From Gammaproteobacteria bacterium (lineage in GTDB: Bacteria > Pseudomonadota > Gammaproteobacteria > DSM-16500), in contig JABDGK010000023.1 of NCBI GenBank assembly GCA_013286085.1, forward strand, positions 1 through 33,230: a stretch of DNA of 33,230 bases, in the 5' to 3' direction. Below the pieces are notes generated by a model. The model ran no database searches. It was not told the origin of the DNA and worked only from the letters and a program-made list of their open reading frames with translations. Shown in pieces: positions 26,701-33,230 of this stretch; within the stretch, counting starts at the first letter, position 1, and each line of letters starts with the position of its first letter. The translations under genes were made by a program, and so were the position numbers.

Positions 26701-26859
26701 AACAAAAAATCGGGCACGTTTAGTAAACGTCAAAATTCCTCTATTGCGATTTATGGTCAATTTGGTTCATTAAAGAGAACTACGTTAGAACGAGCTGACT
26801 ACACACAGCAAATTGATGCCTTATTTGTTGAACCACAATCGCCAAGTCCCAAAAGGTAG
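23779..26859 (+). CDS. Large unknown coiled-coil protein, effector candidate
   Basis: About 1026 residues starting MFGTRNIPFSIDNQD at ATG 23779; an open frame from TTG 23695 exists but its first 28 residues look non-coding. No signal peptide or membrane segment. Order of parts: a helical N-terminal domain (about 1-190) with TPR-like helices (LALFCYREALSLGA); a Ser/Ala/Pro-rich linker (about 200-260); a second helical domain including LAFTYSAQAILIDPT (about 270-700); a long Gln-rich coiled coil (about 705-885); a Pro/Thr linker; and a compact C-terminal domain (about 915-1010) with LGWMGGE and KKLPKGVKVILE. I cannot name any of these. The build resembles large Legionellales Dot/Icm substrates, but secretion is not shown. 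The gene stands alone, and its stop lies four bases before a dispersed repeat. Confidence 0.8.
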   Translation: MFGTRNIPFSIDNQDTKKSKWRLWGIEITRDELPAPRKDNHDFDTMPARELIDHWSEGAYAKQLGKDGRKQFLILAATTKNQALTPNEQAEALCKLTNLFIEGYDKASLDSTKQNKIQLALFCYREALSLGAAIQLTFQHTLTNLLQANRSIINNELTDEAIRACSNLVTLEKIFSEHANNQQSAAAAASAANTSSVVKQTPPKSPSLHLSTADSSSSSAELKSPSSTTNQGAAASQPLKKVASDTSPKTAPGDKEESPAKQLLAKNNNGDWLVWGYNPTNADESAQLFQHLSKNGFDDIFKEMLSIVKRLQVNAGFSASNDKQKLVFSLMTAGFNITAIENKTYTGTMTCNAQTTKILLEIAARNTPVKLSCLALVAHNPQSTPAEKANAFLQLADYYSGKNNAELAFTYSAQAILIDPTIAITKDNNPIIQLLKNHAPLLKNDLSNGTLQQRVLTSNNNNDPIDQTCADLAKDIMSAYCRSLHKPFFALNDIVKKPLEEAKEAVAAASASNNAELSTIIKELLDSEARFHETCSNFIAELRTINPFDSDLIEFYELYNQLQENPYAGIVVNPENVTATLEKIYAAYSSEANLALLEQIMQATINYNAISNHPILKEKQIDTPTYKGPIAALAIAPAQRGMRYVLLLKEIQKKAKGQDYLLITQLVSKAEHFSTLVNEQQRLSENTTSLLTNDIKLIKNNQKDRRDELTALFAQYKNMCLQLYKQEYQKHRITLNSQQNTLQTENTILKQQQAKLAIELQQTKLTITANETSIASLTHATTEQQATLSSQTTQISELTATIAKQIAEQRSAEEALHLKQQTALAIKDARIKQLEQENQQLRQQLAAQQQVVVSVAEPQAPAIVNTPQTSMQNSAPAINSTPKVPTKDVAPTATPAPQPVDIKKSLQYLHNKILTHKFKLGWMGGETVRTQQGEKKLPKGVKVILETITSYLTGQSKINTDQLIAAVNQAGMQRNKKSGTFSKRQNSSIAIYGQFGSLKRTTLERADYTQQIDALFVEPQSPSPKR

Positions 26860-26863
26860 AACC

Positions 26864-27061
26864 GTAGGGTGGACAGAACGCAGCGCTGAGGCATCCCAAC
26901 GAATTTTTTTATAATACATTGTATCTAATTGAAATCGCCAAATATCTTGGTGAATCAACCCGCTTTTGCCGTTACTACCGAGCCGCGCGCGGCTCGGAAA
27001 AATAATCACCATGCCCGGAAAAATTCGTGGGGATACCCAGAGCGCAGCGTGTCCACCCTAC
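26864..27061. repeat. 198-bp imperfect palindromic element, GTAGGGTGGAC family
   Basis: GTAGGGTGGAC (26864-26874) faces GTCCACCCTAC (27051-27061). Inside these, both arms carry an imperfect extension: GCAGCG, then ATCCCaACGAATTTTT on the left and, inverted, ATCCCCACGAATTTTT on the right. The arms total about 47 bases. A 20-bp GC palindrome lies inside the element. No open frame of note. The right end overlaps the last codon of trmJ. Confidence 0.75.
26978..26997. repeat. 20-bp GC palindrome, copy 2
   Basis: CCGAGCCGCGCGCGGCTCGG, a perfect palindrome sharing the 16-bp core GAGCCGCGCGCGGCTC with 5669-5688; the outer two bases on each side differ in a compensated way. Confidence 0.8.
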
Positions 27062-27786
27062 TTTCTTTTTTCAATCATTCCTAAAATCCCACGCAAGATA
27101 TTCATTTCCATCACATCCGGACGTGCGCGATAAAACAATCGTCTTAATCGTGTCATCAACTGACGCGGAGCAACTGGATTTAAAAATTCAATTTCCACCA
27201 GCACGCGTTCTAAATGTTCGTAAAAACTTTCCATTTGCCCTGCTGTCGCGCGTTCATAATCCCACTCTTCTGGCGTCGGTGCGCTACCTAAACTTGCCAT
27301 CCGTAACTCATAAGCAATCACTTGCACTGCCGCAGCAATATTCAGCGAACTGTAATTCGGATTTGTTGGAATTTGCACATGCCAATGACAACGATGCAAT
27401 TCATCATTGGTTAAACCAGATTGCTCTTGCCCAAATAAAATAGCGATCTTCATACCATCGGCTTCACTGCGTGCTTTCTCCGCTAATTCACGCGGATTTA
27501 AAATAGGCCACGGGATTTTACGTGAGCGCGTGCTGGTACCAATCACCAAACCACAATCGTGTACTGCCTCATCCAGACTGGCAACAACGATTGCGCCTTC
27601 GACCACATCAGCCGCATTGGATGCCATCTCTTGCGCTTTCGGATGTGGAAATGCTGCGGGTGCTACTAAATACAACTCACTGAGCCCCATCGTCTTCATC
27701 GCACGGGCAGCTGCGCCAATATTGCCGGGGTGTGAGGTATTGACTAAAACAATACGAATATTTGCTAACATGCTATCATTTGCCAC
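27058..27786 (-). CDS. trmJ: tRNA (cytidine/uridine-2'-O-)-methyltransferase TrmJ
   Basis: A 242-residue SPOUT (trefoil-knot) enzyme that methylates the ribose of position 32 in several tRNAs. It agrees with E. coli TrmJ from its first residues: NIRIVLVNTSHPGNIGAAARAM, then ILFGQEQSGLTNDEL and the knot PTNPNYSSLNIAAAVQVIAYEL; the C-terminal helical extension (about 165-242) is also present. The frame begins with GTG 27786, which has GAGAG seven bases upstream; ATG 27771 is where E. coli TrmJ would start and is an alternative. The stop TAG is formed by bases of the dispersed repeat at 26864-27061. Divergent from a small secreted protein and suhB; suhB/trmJ divergence is also found in E. coli. 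Confidence 0.95.
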   Translation of the reverse strand: MANDSMLANIRIVLVNTSHPGNIGAAARAMKTMGLSELYLVAPAAFPHPKAQEMASNAADVVEGAIVVASLDEAVHDCGLVIGTSTRSRKIPWPILNPRELAEKARSEADGMKIAILFGQEQSGLTNDELHRCHWHVQIPTNPNYSSLNIAAAVQVIAYELRMASLGSAPTPEEWDYERATAGQMESFYEHLERVLVEIEFLNPVAPRQLMTRLRRLFYRARPDVMEMNILRGILGMIEKRK

Positions 27787-27810
27787 TTTACGACTCTCGA
27801 GATTAACCTG

Positions 27811-28194
27811 ATGAAAAACCGCCTAATCATACTCCTGATCACATTCTGTGTCAGCTTATCCAGCCATGCAGCGACCTGTCCTGCCGCTGAAACCGTTGAT
27901 CCAGCGCATCCACCGGCTGGCTGGTCACTCTTGATTCCACCTATTTTTGAAGATCAACAATACCATTTTGGCAAGGCAATCCACTCATTAAATGGCAGTT
28001 TTTATTATTTACAGGTTGTTTGTGAATATGAAACCTGCCCAACCTTAGGTTGTGCTAAGTACAGCCTCATTAGCGCAAATACATTTGAAACCCCAAATAG
28101 TCGCGCAGCACCCTGGAATACCAGACCAATTCTTAGCTCGACGCTGGTCTGCCAACCCCCAGACCACGACCCGGCGGCATGTATTTTTCAATAA
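27811..28194 (+). CDS. Small secreted six-cysteine protein (possible DUF3757)
   Basis: A 127-residue protein with a clear signal peptide (residues 1-20, ending SSHA, cleavage before ATCPAAETV). The mature part of about 107 residues has six cysteines (23, 71, 76, 81, 114, 124), enough for three disulfides, so it is probably exported to the periplasm or outside and folded by Dsb enzymes. GKAIHSLNGSFYYLQVVCEY suggests beta strands. The N-terminal CPxxxxV start followed by GW resembles DUF3757, small exported proteins of unknown function in Legionella and relatives; I am not certain of this. It lies between trmJ and suhB, which are direct neighbours in enterobacteria. ATG start with a poor ribosome site. 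Confidence 0.7.
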   Translation: MKNRLIILLITFCVSLSSHAATCPAAETVDPAHPPAGWSLLIPPIFEDQQYHFGKAIHSLNGSFYYLQVVCEYETCPTLGCAKYSLISANTFETPNSRAAPWNTRPILSSTLVCQPPDHDPAACIFQ

Positions 28195-28261
28195 GATTTC
28201 CACATTGCTGGTTTTTTTGCTATCCTAGGCGACCTTATTTCTACTGTTCTATAAAAATACC

Positions 28262-29056
28262 ATGAGAGATCCTATAGTTAATATCGCCGTTCGCGCAGCA
28301 CGCGCGGCCGGAAACGTTATTATCCGCGCGCTTGATCGCCTGGACAGTATTCGCGTGAATGAAAAAAGCCCGCGTGAATATGTCACTGAAATTGATCAAC
28401 AAGCTGAGCGCGAAATTATTAATATCATCCGCAAAGCACATCCTCACCACGCCATTTTAAGCGAAGAATGCGGTGAAATTGCTGGCAATGACTACACGTG
28501 GATAATTGATCCTCTCGATGGTACTCGTAATTTTATTCACGGATTTCCACAATTTGCCGTCTCCATTGCTCTCAGCCATAAAGGTAAAATTGAGCATGGC
28601 GTGATTTATGATCCGGTTCGCCAAGAACTCTTTACGGCAACACGCGGTCGTGGCGCACAATTAAATGAACGCCGTATTCGTGTCAGCAAGCGCAGCAACT
28701 TAGAAGAATGTCTACTTGGCACAGGCTTCCCCTATCGTCATTCAGCAACCCATTTACAAGCCTACACAGATTCATTGCACGCCATCTTACCGATTTGCGG
28801 TGACGTTCGTCGTGCTGGCGCGGCCACATTAGACCTTGCTTATGTTGCCTGTGGTCGCCTTGATGGTTTCTGGGAAATGGGCTTAAAAATTTGGGACATC
28901 GCTGCAGCAACACTCCTGATTAAGGAAGCTGGTGGCCTGGTTTCTGATTTTAATGGTGGCGAAGATTTCTTGAAATCCGGCAATGTGATTGCTGGTAATC
29001 CCAAAATCTTGAAATCACTTTCACAAACGCTTGGGCCTCACCTAAATAATTTATAG
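28262..29056 (+). CDS. suhB: Inositol monophosphatase family protein SuhB
   Basis: A 264-residue Mg2+-dependent phosphatase. SuhB hydrolyses inositol-1-phosphate in vitro, and in E. coli its main role is as a partner of NusA and RNA polymerase in rRNA antitermination. Metal-site motifs: Glu68 in SEECG, Asp83/Asp86 in IDPLDGTRNF, and the second-site aspartate in KIWDIAAATLLIKEAGG (about 210-225). GDVRRAGAATLDLAYVA is also typical. Length equals E. coli SuhB (267). Start ATG 28262 gives MRDPIVNIAVRAARAAG, which matches the start of the family closely. Position beside trmJ supports the name. The following GST gene is 34 bases away and may be cotranscribed. Confidence 0.95.
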   Translation: MRDPIVNIAVRAARAAGNVIIRALDRLDSIRVNEKSPREYVTEIDQQAEREIINIIRKAHPHHAILSEECGEIAGNDYTWIIDPLDGTRNFIHGFPQFAVSIALSHKGKIEHGVIYDPVRQELFTATRGRGAQLNERRIRVSKRSNLEECLLGTGFPYRHSATHLQAYTDSLHAILPICGDVRRAGAATLDLAYVACGRLDGFWEMGLKIWDIAAATLLIKEAGGLVSDFNGGEDFLKSGNVIAGNPKILKSLSQTLGPHLNNL

Positions 29057-29090
29057 TATTGAGCATTCGTTCTATTTTAGGAGTAAGACC

Positions 29091-29756
29091 ATGTTACATA
29101 TCTATGGAACGCTTTTATCATCTCCCACCAATAAAGTTCGTTATGTCGCCAATTACTTAGAGATTCCTTATGAATTTCATTCTATGAATCTTGCTGCGAG
29201 TGAACAACACAAGCCAGAATTTTTAAAAATTAATCCGCTCGGGAAAGTACCTGCGATTAATGACCATGGTTTTACTTTGGCAGAAAGCAATGCCATCATT
29301 CGTTACTTAGCTAACAAGCAACAATCACCACTCTATCCGCAAGACTTACAACAACGTGCACTCGTTGACCAATGGTTAGATTATGCTTCGATGCATATCA
29401 TGATGGCACTGAGTAAAATTGCGTTTAATACGTATTTTTACAAAATGATCAACACACCCATCGATGAACGCTCACTACAAGACGGTCATAAATTTATTGC
29501 ATCGTATTTACCTCATCTTGAATCGCAATTAACCAGCACGCCATTCATTGCAGGCAAAACCATCACCCTCGCCGATATTGCTTTATTAGCTGCGCTTGAT
29601 ACAGCTGAAGTGTGTCACGTGGATTTATCGAGCTTTTCACATTTGACTGCGTGGCGTAAAAAATTAATGGGCGAAAAATTCTATCGTGATTGTCATGAGA
29701 GTTTTACAACGGTATTTAAAAAAATAGTCGCGCAACGCGAGGCAAAAACGTCCTAA
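29091..29756 (+). CDS. Glutathione S-transferase family protein
   Basis: A 221-residue cytosolic GST. The N-terminal thioredoxin-like domain (1-78) has SPTNKVRYVANYL at the active-site turn, NPLGKVPAI with the cis-proline, and LAESNAIIRYLA, which binds glutathione; the Ser near residue 9 would be the catalytic residue, as in theta-type enzymes. The all-helical domain (about 88-215) includes ITLADIALLAAL, the usual N-capping and hydrophobic-staple motif. Substrate unknown: detoxification or stress protection is the general role. TAGGAGT lies before the ATG at a good distance. Probably cotranscribed with suhB; followed by a short hairpin repeat. Confidence 0.9.
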   Translation: MLHIYGTLLSSPTNKVRYVANYLEIPYEFHSMNLAASEQHKPEFLKINPLGKVPAINDHGFTLAESNAIIRYLANKQQSPLYPQDLQQRALVDQWLDYASMHIMMALSKIAFNTYFYKMINTPIDERSLQDGHKFIASYLPHLESQLTSTPFIAGKTITLADIALLAALDTAEVCHVDLSSFSHLTAWRKKLMGEKFYRDCHESFTTVFKKIVAQREAKTS

Positions 29757-29763
29757 GAGCAAT

Positions 29764-29789
29764 GGTGGACAAAGCGCAGCGTGTCCACC
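29764..29789. repeat. Short hairpin of the GGTGGACA family
   Basis: GGTGGACA (29764-29771) pairs with TGTCCACC (29782-29789) around AAGCGCAGCG. It is a minimal relative of the repeats at 404, 10713 and 26864, set between the converging GST and amidase gene ends; it may act as a weak terminator. Confidence 0.65.
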
Positions 29790-29792
29790 GTC

Positions 29793-31295
29793 TCATGACT
29801 CCTGCGAAGCTGTTACCAATCGCGGTTTTTTATCCACCCAAGGTTGCGCTTGTTCAAGCTGCGCGGCTAATTGCAATAATGTCGCTTCATCACCGGTTTT
29901 TCCAGCAAACTGAATCCCCACTGGCAATCCTTGCTTATCCCAATACAGCGGGACTGACATCGCCGGCTGGCCACTAATATTAAAAATGGGCGTAAAAGGA
30001 TAAAAAGCAAAATTACGTGTCGCCGCATGCTCAATTGCTTTATGCAGCAAAGAAGAAAAAGGCACATGCGTTAATAATTCCAACATGCTTTGTTCAACAA
30101 AATCTGGTGCGAGCTCACCGATCAGCGGTGGCGGGCCTGGCATGGTTGGCGTCATCAAGACATCATAATCTTTAAAAAATTCCGCCATGTGGCGTGACGC
30201 TCTCTCTAGCACATCACTTGCCCATGCAAAATCGGCGGCACTCATGTGTTCGCCAATATGACACACGACGGCTGTTTGACGCTCTAAATCACGGTATTTT
30301 GGCTTGTGCCCTAGCACATCAGCAAAGCGCTTAATACTTGCAGCAAGTTCGCCAGCAATCACAATAATGTAAGCGCGAGCCACTTCAGCGCTGTTGATTT
30401 TTAAGGAAACGGGTTCCACCGTATGACCCAGATCTTGGCAAAGCCGTCCTGCTTTATCGAGATAACTGACAACATCAGGATCCACATCACCAGAAAAAAA
30501 TGGTTGATCCATCAACCCAATTTGTAATTTTGCTAAAGGCTGCTCCAAACGTTGTAAAAAAGAATCAGCCGGCTTAGGCAATGAAATTGACGATCCAAGC
30601 TCAGGCCCAGACAACACATCTAACATCGCTGCACTATCGCGCACAGAGCGACTGATGACGTGTTCAACAACCATGCTTTCCCACATCCGCATGATATCGG
30701 AACCGGTAGCAGTACGCCCACGACTGGGTTTTAAACCGAACAACCCACAATAAGATGCCGGAATACGAATAGAACCTGCGCCATCATTACCATGTGCCAT
30801 AGGGACAATGCCAGCAGCCACTGCTGCCGCCGAACCACCACTGGAGCCACCCGGTGATCGCGCCACATTCCATGGGTTACGTGTTGGACCAAAGTGCGTA
30901 GGCTCTGTGACGGAACTTAAACCAAACTCAGGAACATTCGTTTTACCAAATATAACTAAACCAGCCTGACGAATACGCTTTACCAATTCGCTGTCACGTT
31001 TTGGAATCCAATTAGCAGTGAAACGGCTACCAGAACTTAACGGTGCGCCCGCATAGTCAGCTAATAAATCTTTGAGGAGAAACGGCACGCCACAAAAAGG
31101 TCCTGCGGGTAATTCATTGCGAATCATGGAGCGCGCATGATCGTACATTTTATAGTTGATAGCATTCAGTACTGGATTCCATTTTTCCGCACGCTCAATG
31201 GCCGCCTGCAAAAGCTCTGCAGGAGACACAACACCACGCTGCACCAAATTGGCCAATCCAACCGCATCAAACGCTTCATAATCTGGAAAAGTCAT
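29793..31295 (-). CDS. Amidase (amidase-signature family)
   Basis: A 500-residue Ser-Ser-Lys amidase. Catalytic residues visible are Lys75 ([11 protein letters not shown]), the cis-serine Ser151 in [16 protein letters not shown], and Ser175 in [11 protein letters not shown]; spacing 151 to 175 equals that in known family members. Its overall form, with [11 protein letters not shown] and the long C-terminal region ending [22 protein letters not shown], is that of 6-aminohexanoate-cyclic-dimer hydrolase-like and other single-chain amidases, and not GatA: no gatB or gatC lies next to it. Natural substrate unknown. No membrane segments. ATG at 31295 with a weak site. The gene is flanked on both sides by dispersed hairpin repeats and seems to be transcribed alone. 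Confidence 0.9.
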   Translation of the reverse strand: MTFPDYEAFDAVGLANLVQRGVVSPAELLQAAIERAEKWNPVLNAINYKMYDHARSMIRNELPAGPFCGVPFLLKDLLADYAGAPLSSGSRFTANWIPKRDSELVKRIRQAGLVIFGKTNVPEFGLSSVTEPTHFGPTRNPWNVARSPGGSSGGSAAAVAAGIVPMAHGNDGAGSIRIPASYCGLFGLKPSRGRTATGSDIMRMWESMVVEHVISRSVRDSAAMLDVLSGPELGSSISLPKPADSFLQRLEQPLAKLQIGLMDQPFFSGDVDPDVVSYLDKAGRLCQDLGHTVEPVSLKINSAEVARAYIIVIAGELAASIKRFADVLGHKPKYRDLERQTAVVCHIGEHMSAADFAWASDVLERASRHMAEFFKDYDVLMTPTMPGPPPLIGELAPDFVEQSMLELLTHVPFSSLLHKAIEHAATRNFAFYPFTPIFNISGQPAMSVPLYWDKQGLPVGIQFAGKTGDEATLLQLAAQLEQAQPWVDKKPRLVTASQES

Positions 31296-31320
31296 AAATC
31301 CATTATCACTCTCTTGAACA

Positions 31321-31399
31321 GTAGCCCGTATGAAGCGCAGCGTAATACGGGATGGTGATGCGCCAAACCCCGTATTGCGCTACGCTCCATACGGGCTAC
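31321..31399. repeat. 79-bp hairpin repeat, GTAGCCCGTATG family
   Basis: A 31-base arm (31321-31351) begins GTAGCCCGTATGAAGCGCAG and faces an inverted arm (31369-31399), 28 of 31 positions matching, with a 17-base loop. It starts four bases past the secF stop on the minus strand, so it may end or protect the secDF transcript. GCGCAGCG inside the arm is shared with the GTAGGGTGGAC family. Confidence 0.85.
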
Positions 31400-31402
31400 A
31401 TG

Positions 31403-32350
31403 CTAAGGTCGGCTATCTAACGCCTCTTTCGCTGGTGGCAATAAATGCTGACGCGTTAAACCTAGCGCCAATGCCAGCGAACCGGCAACATAAATCGAAG
31501 AATACGTACCAATCACAATACCAATGATTAAGGCCAAGGCAAAACCATGCAACATGCTGCCGCCTAAGAAAAATAATGCTAAGCACACAGTGAGTGTTAG
31601 TGCGGATGTCATCAGTGTTCGAGACAAAGTTTGGTTGGTCGCTTGATTAACCACATCAATCGGTGTGGCTTTACGTAATTTACGAAAATTTTCACGGACT
31701 CGATCGAAAATAACAATCGTATCATTTAACGAATAACCAATTACCGTTAATACAGCCGCTAAGGTAATTAAGTTAAATTCAATATGCAGAAAAGAAAAAA
31801 TACCTAAAATTAGCACCGGATCATGAATTAATGCAACAGTGGACCCCACGGCAAAACGAAACTCGAAACGTAATGCAATATAAATCATAGTACCCAAGAG
31901 TGCGATGATAATAGCTAACGCACCTTTGGTTGCTAATTCTTGACCCACTTGCGGTCCAATAAATTCAACTTGCTGCACTTTCGCCGCAGGAAATACTTTT
32001 AATATATCACTCACTAACGCATCTTTATTTGCCTCGGCACTTGCTTCTGCAGTTTGGCCTTGCTCTTTTTTCGGCATCAAACTAACTAAAACATCTTGCG
32101 ATGTCCCATAGCTGATAACAACCGCATTGTTAAAACCGGCTGTTTGTAAATCGTCACGCACTTGCGTCACATTCGCAGCCAGAGGAAAATGCAATTGAAT
32201 TTGTGTACCACCCGTGAAATCCAATCCCCAGGTCAAGCCATTCACCAACAGTGACAGCAGTGACAACGTAAATAAAACTGCTGAAGCGACCGCAGCCCAT
32301 TTGCGCTGTGCCATAAAATCAATTTGCGTATTATGTTTAAAAAATTCCAT
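31403..32350 (-). CDS. secF: Protein translocase subunit SecF
   Basis: A 315-residue inner-membrane protein with six helices; with SecD and YajC it uses the proton gradient to help SecYEG release exported proteins. The first helix (about 18-36) is followed by LDFTGGTQIQLHF (43-55), the start of the first periplasmic domain, and the second half has the SecF signature SLNDTIVIFDRVREN (207-221) and GTYSSIYVAGSLAL. Length matches E. coli SecF (323). ATG start after GGATG. It is downstream of secD, but the two are separated by 198 bases, not the usual few, because of a decayed repeat. A hairpin repeat follows the stop. Confidence 0.96.
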   Translation of the reverse strand: MEFFKHNTQIDFMAQRKWAAVASAVLFTLSLLSLLVNGLTWGLDFTGGTQIQLHFPLAANVTQVRDDLQTAGFNNAVVISYGTSQDVLVSLMPKKEQGQTAEASAEANKDALVSDILKVFPAAKVQQVEFIGPQVGQELATKGALAIIIALLGTMIYIALRFEFRFAVGSTVALIHDPVLILGIFSFLHIEFNLITLAAVLTVIGYSLNDTIVIFDRVRENFRKLRKATPIDVVNQATNQTLSRTLMTSALTLTVCLALFFLGGSMLHGFALALIIGIVIGTYSSIYVAGSLALALGLTRQHLLPPAKEALDSRP

Positions 32351-32396
32351 GATTATTCATCCAAAAAATTCTGACACTATCACTGTTGAACCGTCA

Positions 32397-32549
32397 CGCT
32401 TTCTCTCCCTTCTCCCGCAAGCGGGAGAAGGGAGGGGATGAGGGTCTAATGTATGCATATTTTCTACTAAAGCACGCGCAAAACAAAAAACCCTCACCCT
32501 CTCCTATAAATGGGAGAGGAAATAATTCATTTTTGATTAATGCAACAAC
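32397..32549. repeat. Decayed relative of the IS5-type miniature element
   Basis: The left part (32404-32447) is almost identical to 21001-21045 and contains a perfect 12-bp inverted repeat (32407-32418/32421-32432). The right part has CCTCTCC / GGAGAGG (32498-32504/32513-32519) followed by TTTTGATTAATGCAACAAC, which aligns with TTTGATTTATTCAACAACGCC at the end of the intact element. The left outer end is poorly kept and no target duplication is visible. It fills the secD-secF gap and its right end touches the secD stop codon. Confidence 0.7.
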
Positions 32550-33230
32550 TACATTCCAATAGAAATTTTCTTAATCGGTTTAGCACCGTAGAGCCAGTTC
32601 ACTACGGCACGTGTACCTGTAATCGCTGTAAACATAGAGGTTAAAATACCAATCGTTAGCGTCACAGCAAAACCTTTCACCGCACCCGAACCCAAACTAA
32701 ATAAGACGACGGCCACAATCAATGTCGTCACGTTGGCATCGACAATGGTAGCAAAAGCACGCTCATAACCAGCATGAATACTACTTTGCACACCTAAACC
32801 ATTACGTAGTTCTTCACGGATACGCTCAAAAATTAAAACGTTCGCATCCACTGCCATACCCACTGTCAAGACCATACCAGCGATACCCGGCAGCGTTAAT
32901 GTCGCCCCTAACAACGATAACAGCGCGACAATCAACACTAAATTCATTGCTAAAGCCATGTTAGCAATCAATCCCATCACACCGTAATAAAGTGCCATAA
33001 AGATGACAACCAAAGCAAAACCAACCACCACAGAAAGCACACCCATGTGGATATTTTGCTTACCTAAACTGGGCCCAATTTCACGTTCTTCGATGGTTGC
33101 GACAGAAGCAGGTAAAGCACCCGCACGCAACAAGAGTGCTAATGTGCGCGCTTCATCTTGGCTAGTTAATCCCGTAATTTGAAAACTATTACCCAGCACA
33201 CTTTGAATCGTCGCCACACTAATTACCTTA
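32549..33230 (-). CDS. secD: Protein translocase subunit SecD, C-terminal part, cut by right edge
   Basis: The reading frame is open to the last base of the window, so the true start is outside; a GTG at 33217 is internal. The visible 226 residues match the C-terminal third of E. coli SecD (615 residues): [19 protein letters not shown], VEERxIGPSLG-like [14 protein letters not shown], then five or six helices with [28 protein letters not shown], the conserved transmembrane-4 region whose acidic residue takes part in proton passage, and [16 protein letters not shown] near the end. Works with SecF in proton-driven protein export. Upstream genes (yajC, tgt) are expected beyond the edge but cannot be seen. 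Confidence 0.95.
   Translation of the reverse strand, partial: KVISVATIQSVLGNSFQITGLTSQDEARTLALLLRAGALPASVATIEEREIGPSLGKQNIHMGVLSVVVGFALVVIFMALYYGVMGLIANMALAMNLVLIVALLSLLGATLTLPGIAGMVLTVGMAVDANVLIFERIREELRNGLGVQSSIHAGYERAFATIVDANVTTLIVAVVLFSLGSGAVKGFAVTLTIGILTSMFTAITGTRAVVNWLYGAKPIKKISIGM

Noticed and set aside
27027-27811. Plus-strand frames opposite trmJ
   Set aside because: They are antisense to a strongly conserved enzyme and show no family features.
29793-31295. GatA subunit of the amidotransferase
   Set aside because: No gatB or gatC beside it, and the C-terminal half looks like single-chain amidases.

Overview
The window looks like a chromosomal segment of a gammaproteobacterium of the Legionellales (Legionella/Coxiella/Aquicella/Berkiella-like). 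The evidence is a porin resembling the LbtU siderophore-porin family, a PutA without its DNA-binding domain, the suhB/trmJ divergent pair, moderately AT-rich DNA, and several long helical or coiled-coil proteins of unknown function of the kind that serve as Dot/Icm effectors in that order. The assignment rests on protein resemblance only. No rRNA, tRNA or CRISPR array was seen.

Layout. (1) 1-3103: the start of an unknown gene leaving the left edge, then a minus-strand cluster for UDP-4-amino-arabinose-type sugar chemistry (small flippase-like protein, ArnB-like aminotransferase, stand-alone ArnA-type decarboxylase). (2) 3292-6319: a 2-Cys peroxiredoxin with its own terminator, an outer-membrane LbtU-like porin, and RNase T, with a bidirectional terminator between the last two. 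(3) 6370-13097, plus strand: putA translationally coupled to a CPA2 antiporter, a His-rich zinc-type CDF exporter and a GlcNAc-kinase-like sugar kinase. (4) 13108-16387: a YbaK-type tRNA-editing protein, a GT39 membrane glycosyltransferase and a cysteine desulfurase. (5) 16396-26859, the accessory part: three proteins of unknown function, a GtrB/ArnC-like polyprenyl-phosphate glycosyltransferase, a second GT-C membrane protein, a methyltransferase, and a P-loop (zeta-toxin-like) kinase split by one in-frame TGA. (6) 27058-33230: housekeeping genes trmJ, suhB, a GST, an amidase, and secF with the 3' part of secD, plus a small six-cysteine secreted protein.

The arn-like cluster makes an activated sugar; the GT2 protein at 18372 and the GT-C proteins at 13720 and 19328 are the sort of enzymes that would load it on undecaprenyl phosphate and transfer it at the periplasmic face. 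Parts of the classical Ara4N route (ArnA formyltransferase, ArnD) are not in the window.

The most distinctive non-coding feature is a dense set of palindromic dispersed repeats in the gene gaps. The clearest is a 206-bp transposase-less element at 20971-21176 with 36-bp terminal inverted repeats (35/36 identical), ends like those of IS903-group IS5 elements, and a perfect 9-bp target duplication, inserted at the loop edge of an older hairpin repeat. A decayed relative sits between secD and secF. A second family (core GTAGGGTGGAC) occurs at four or five places and supplies the trmJ stop codon; a third hairpin lies just after secF.
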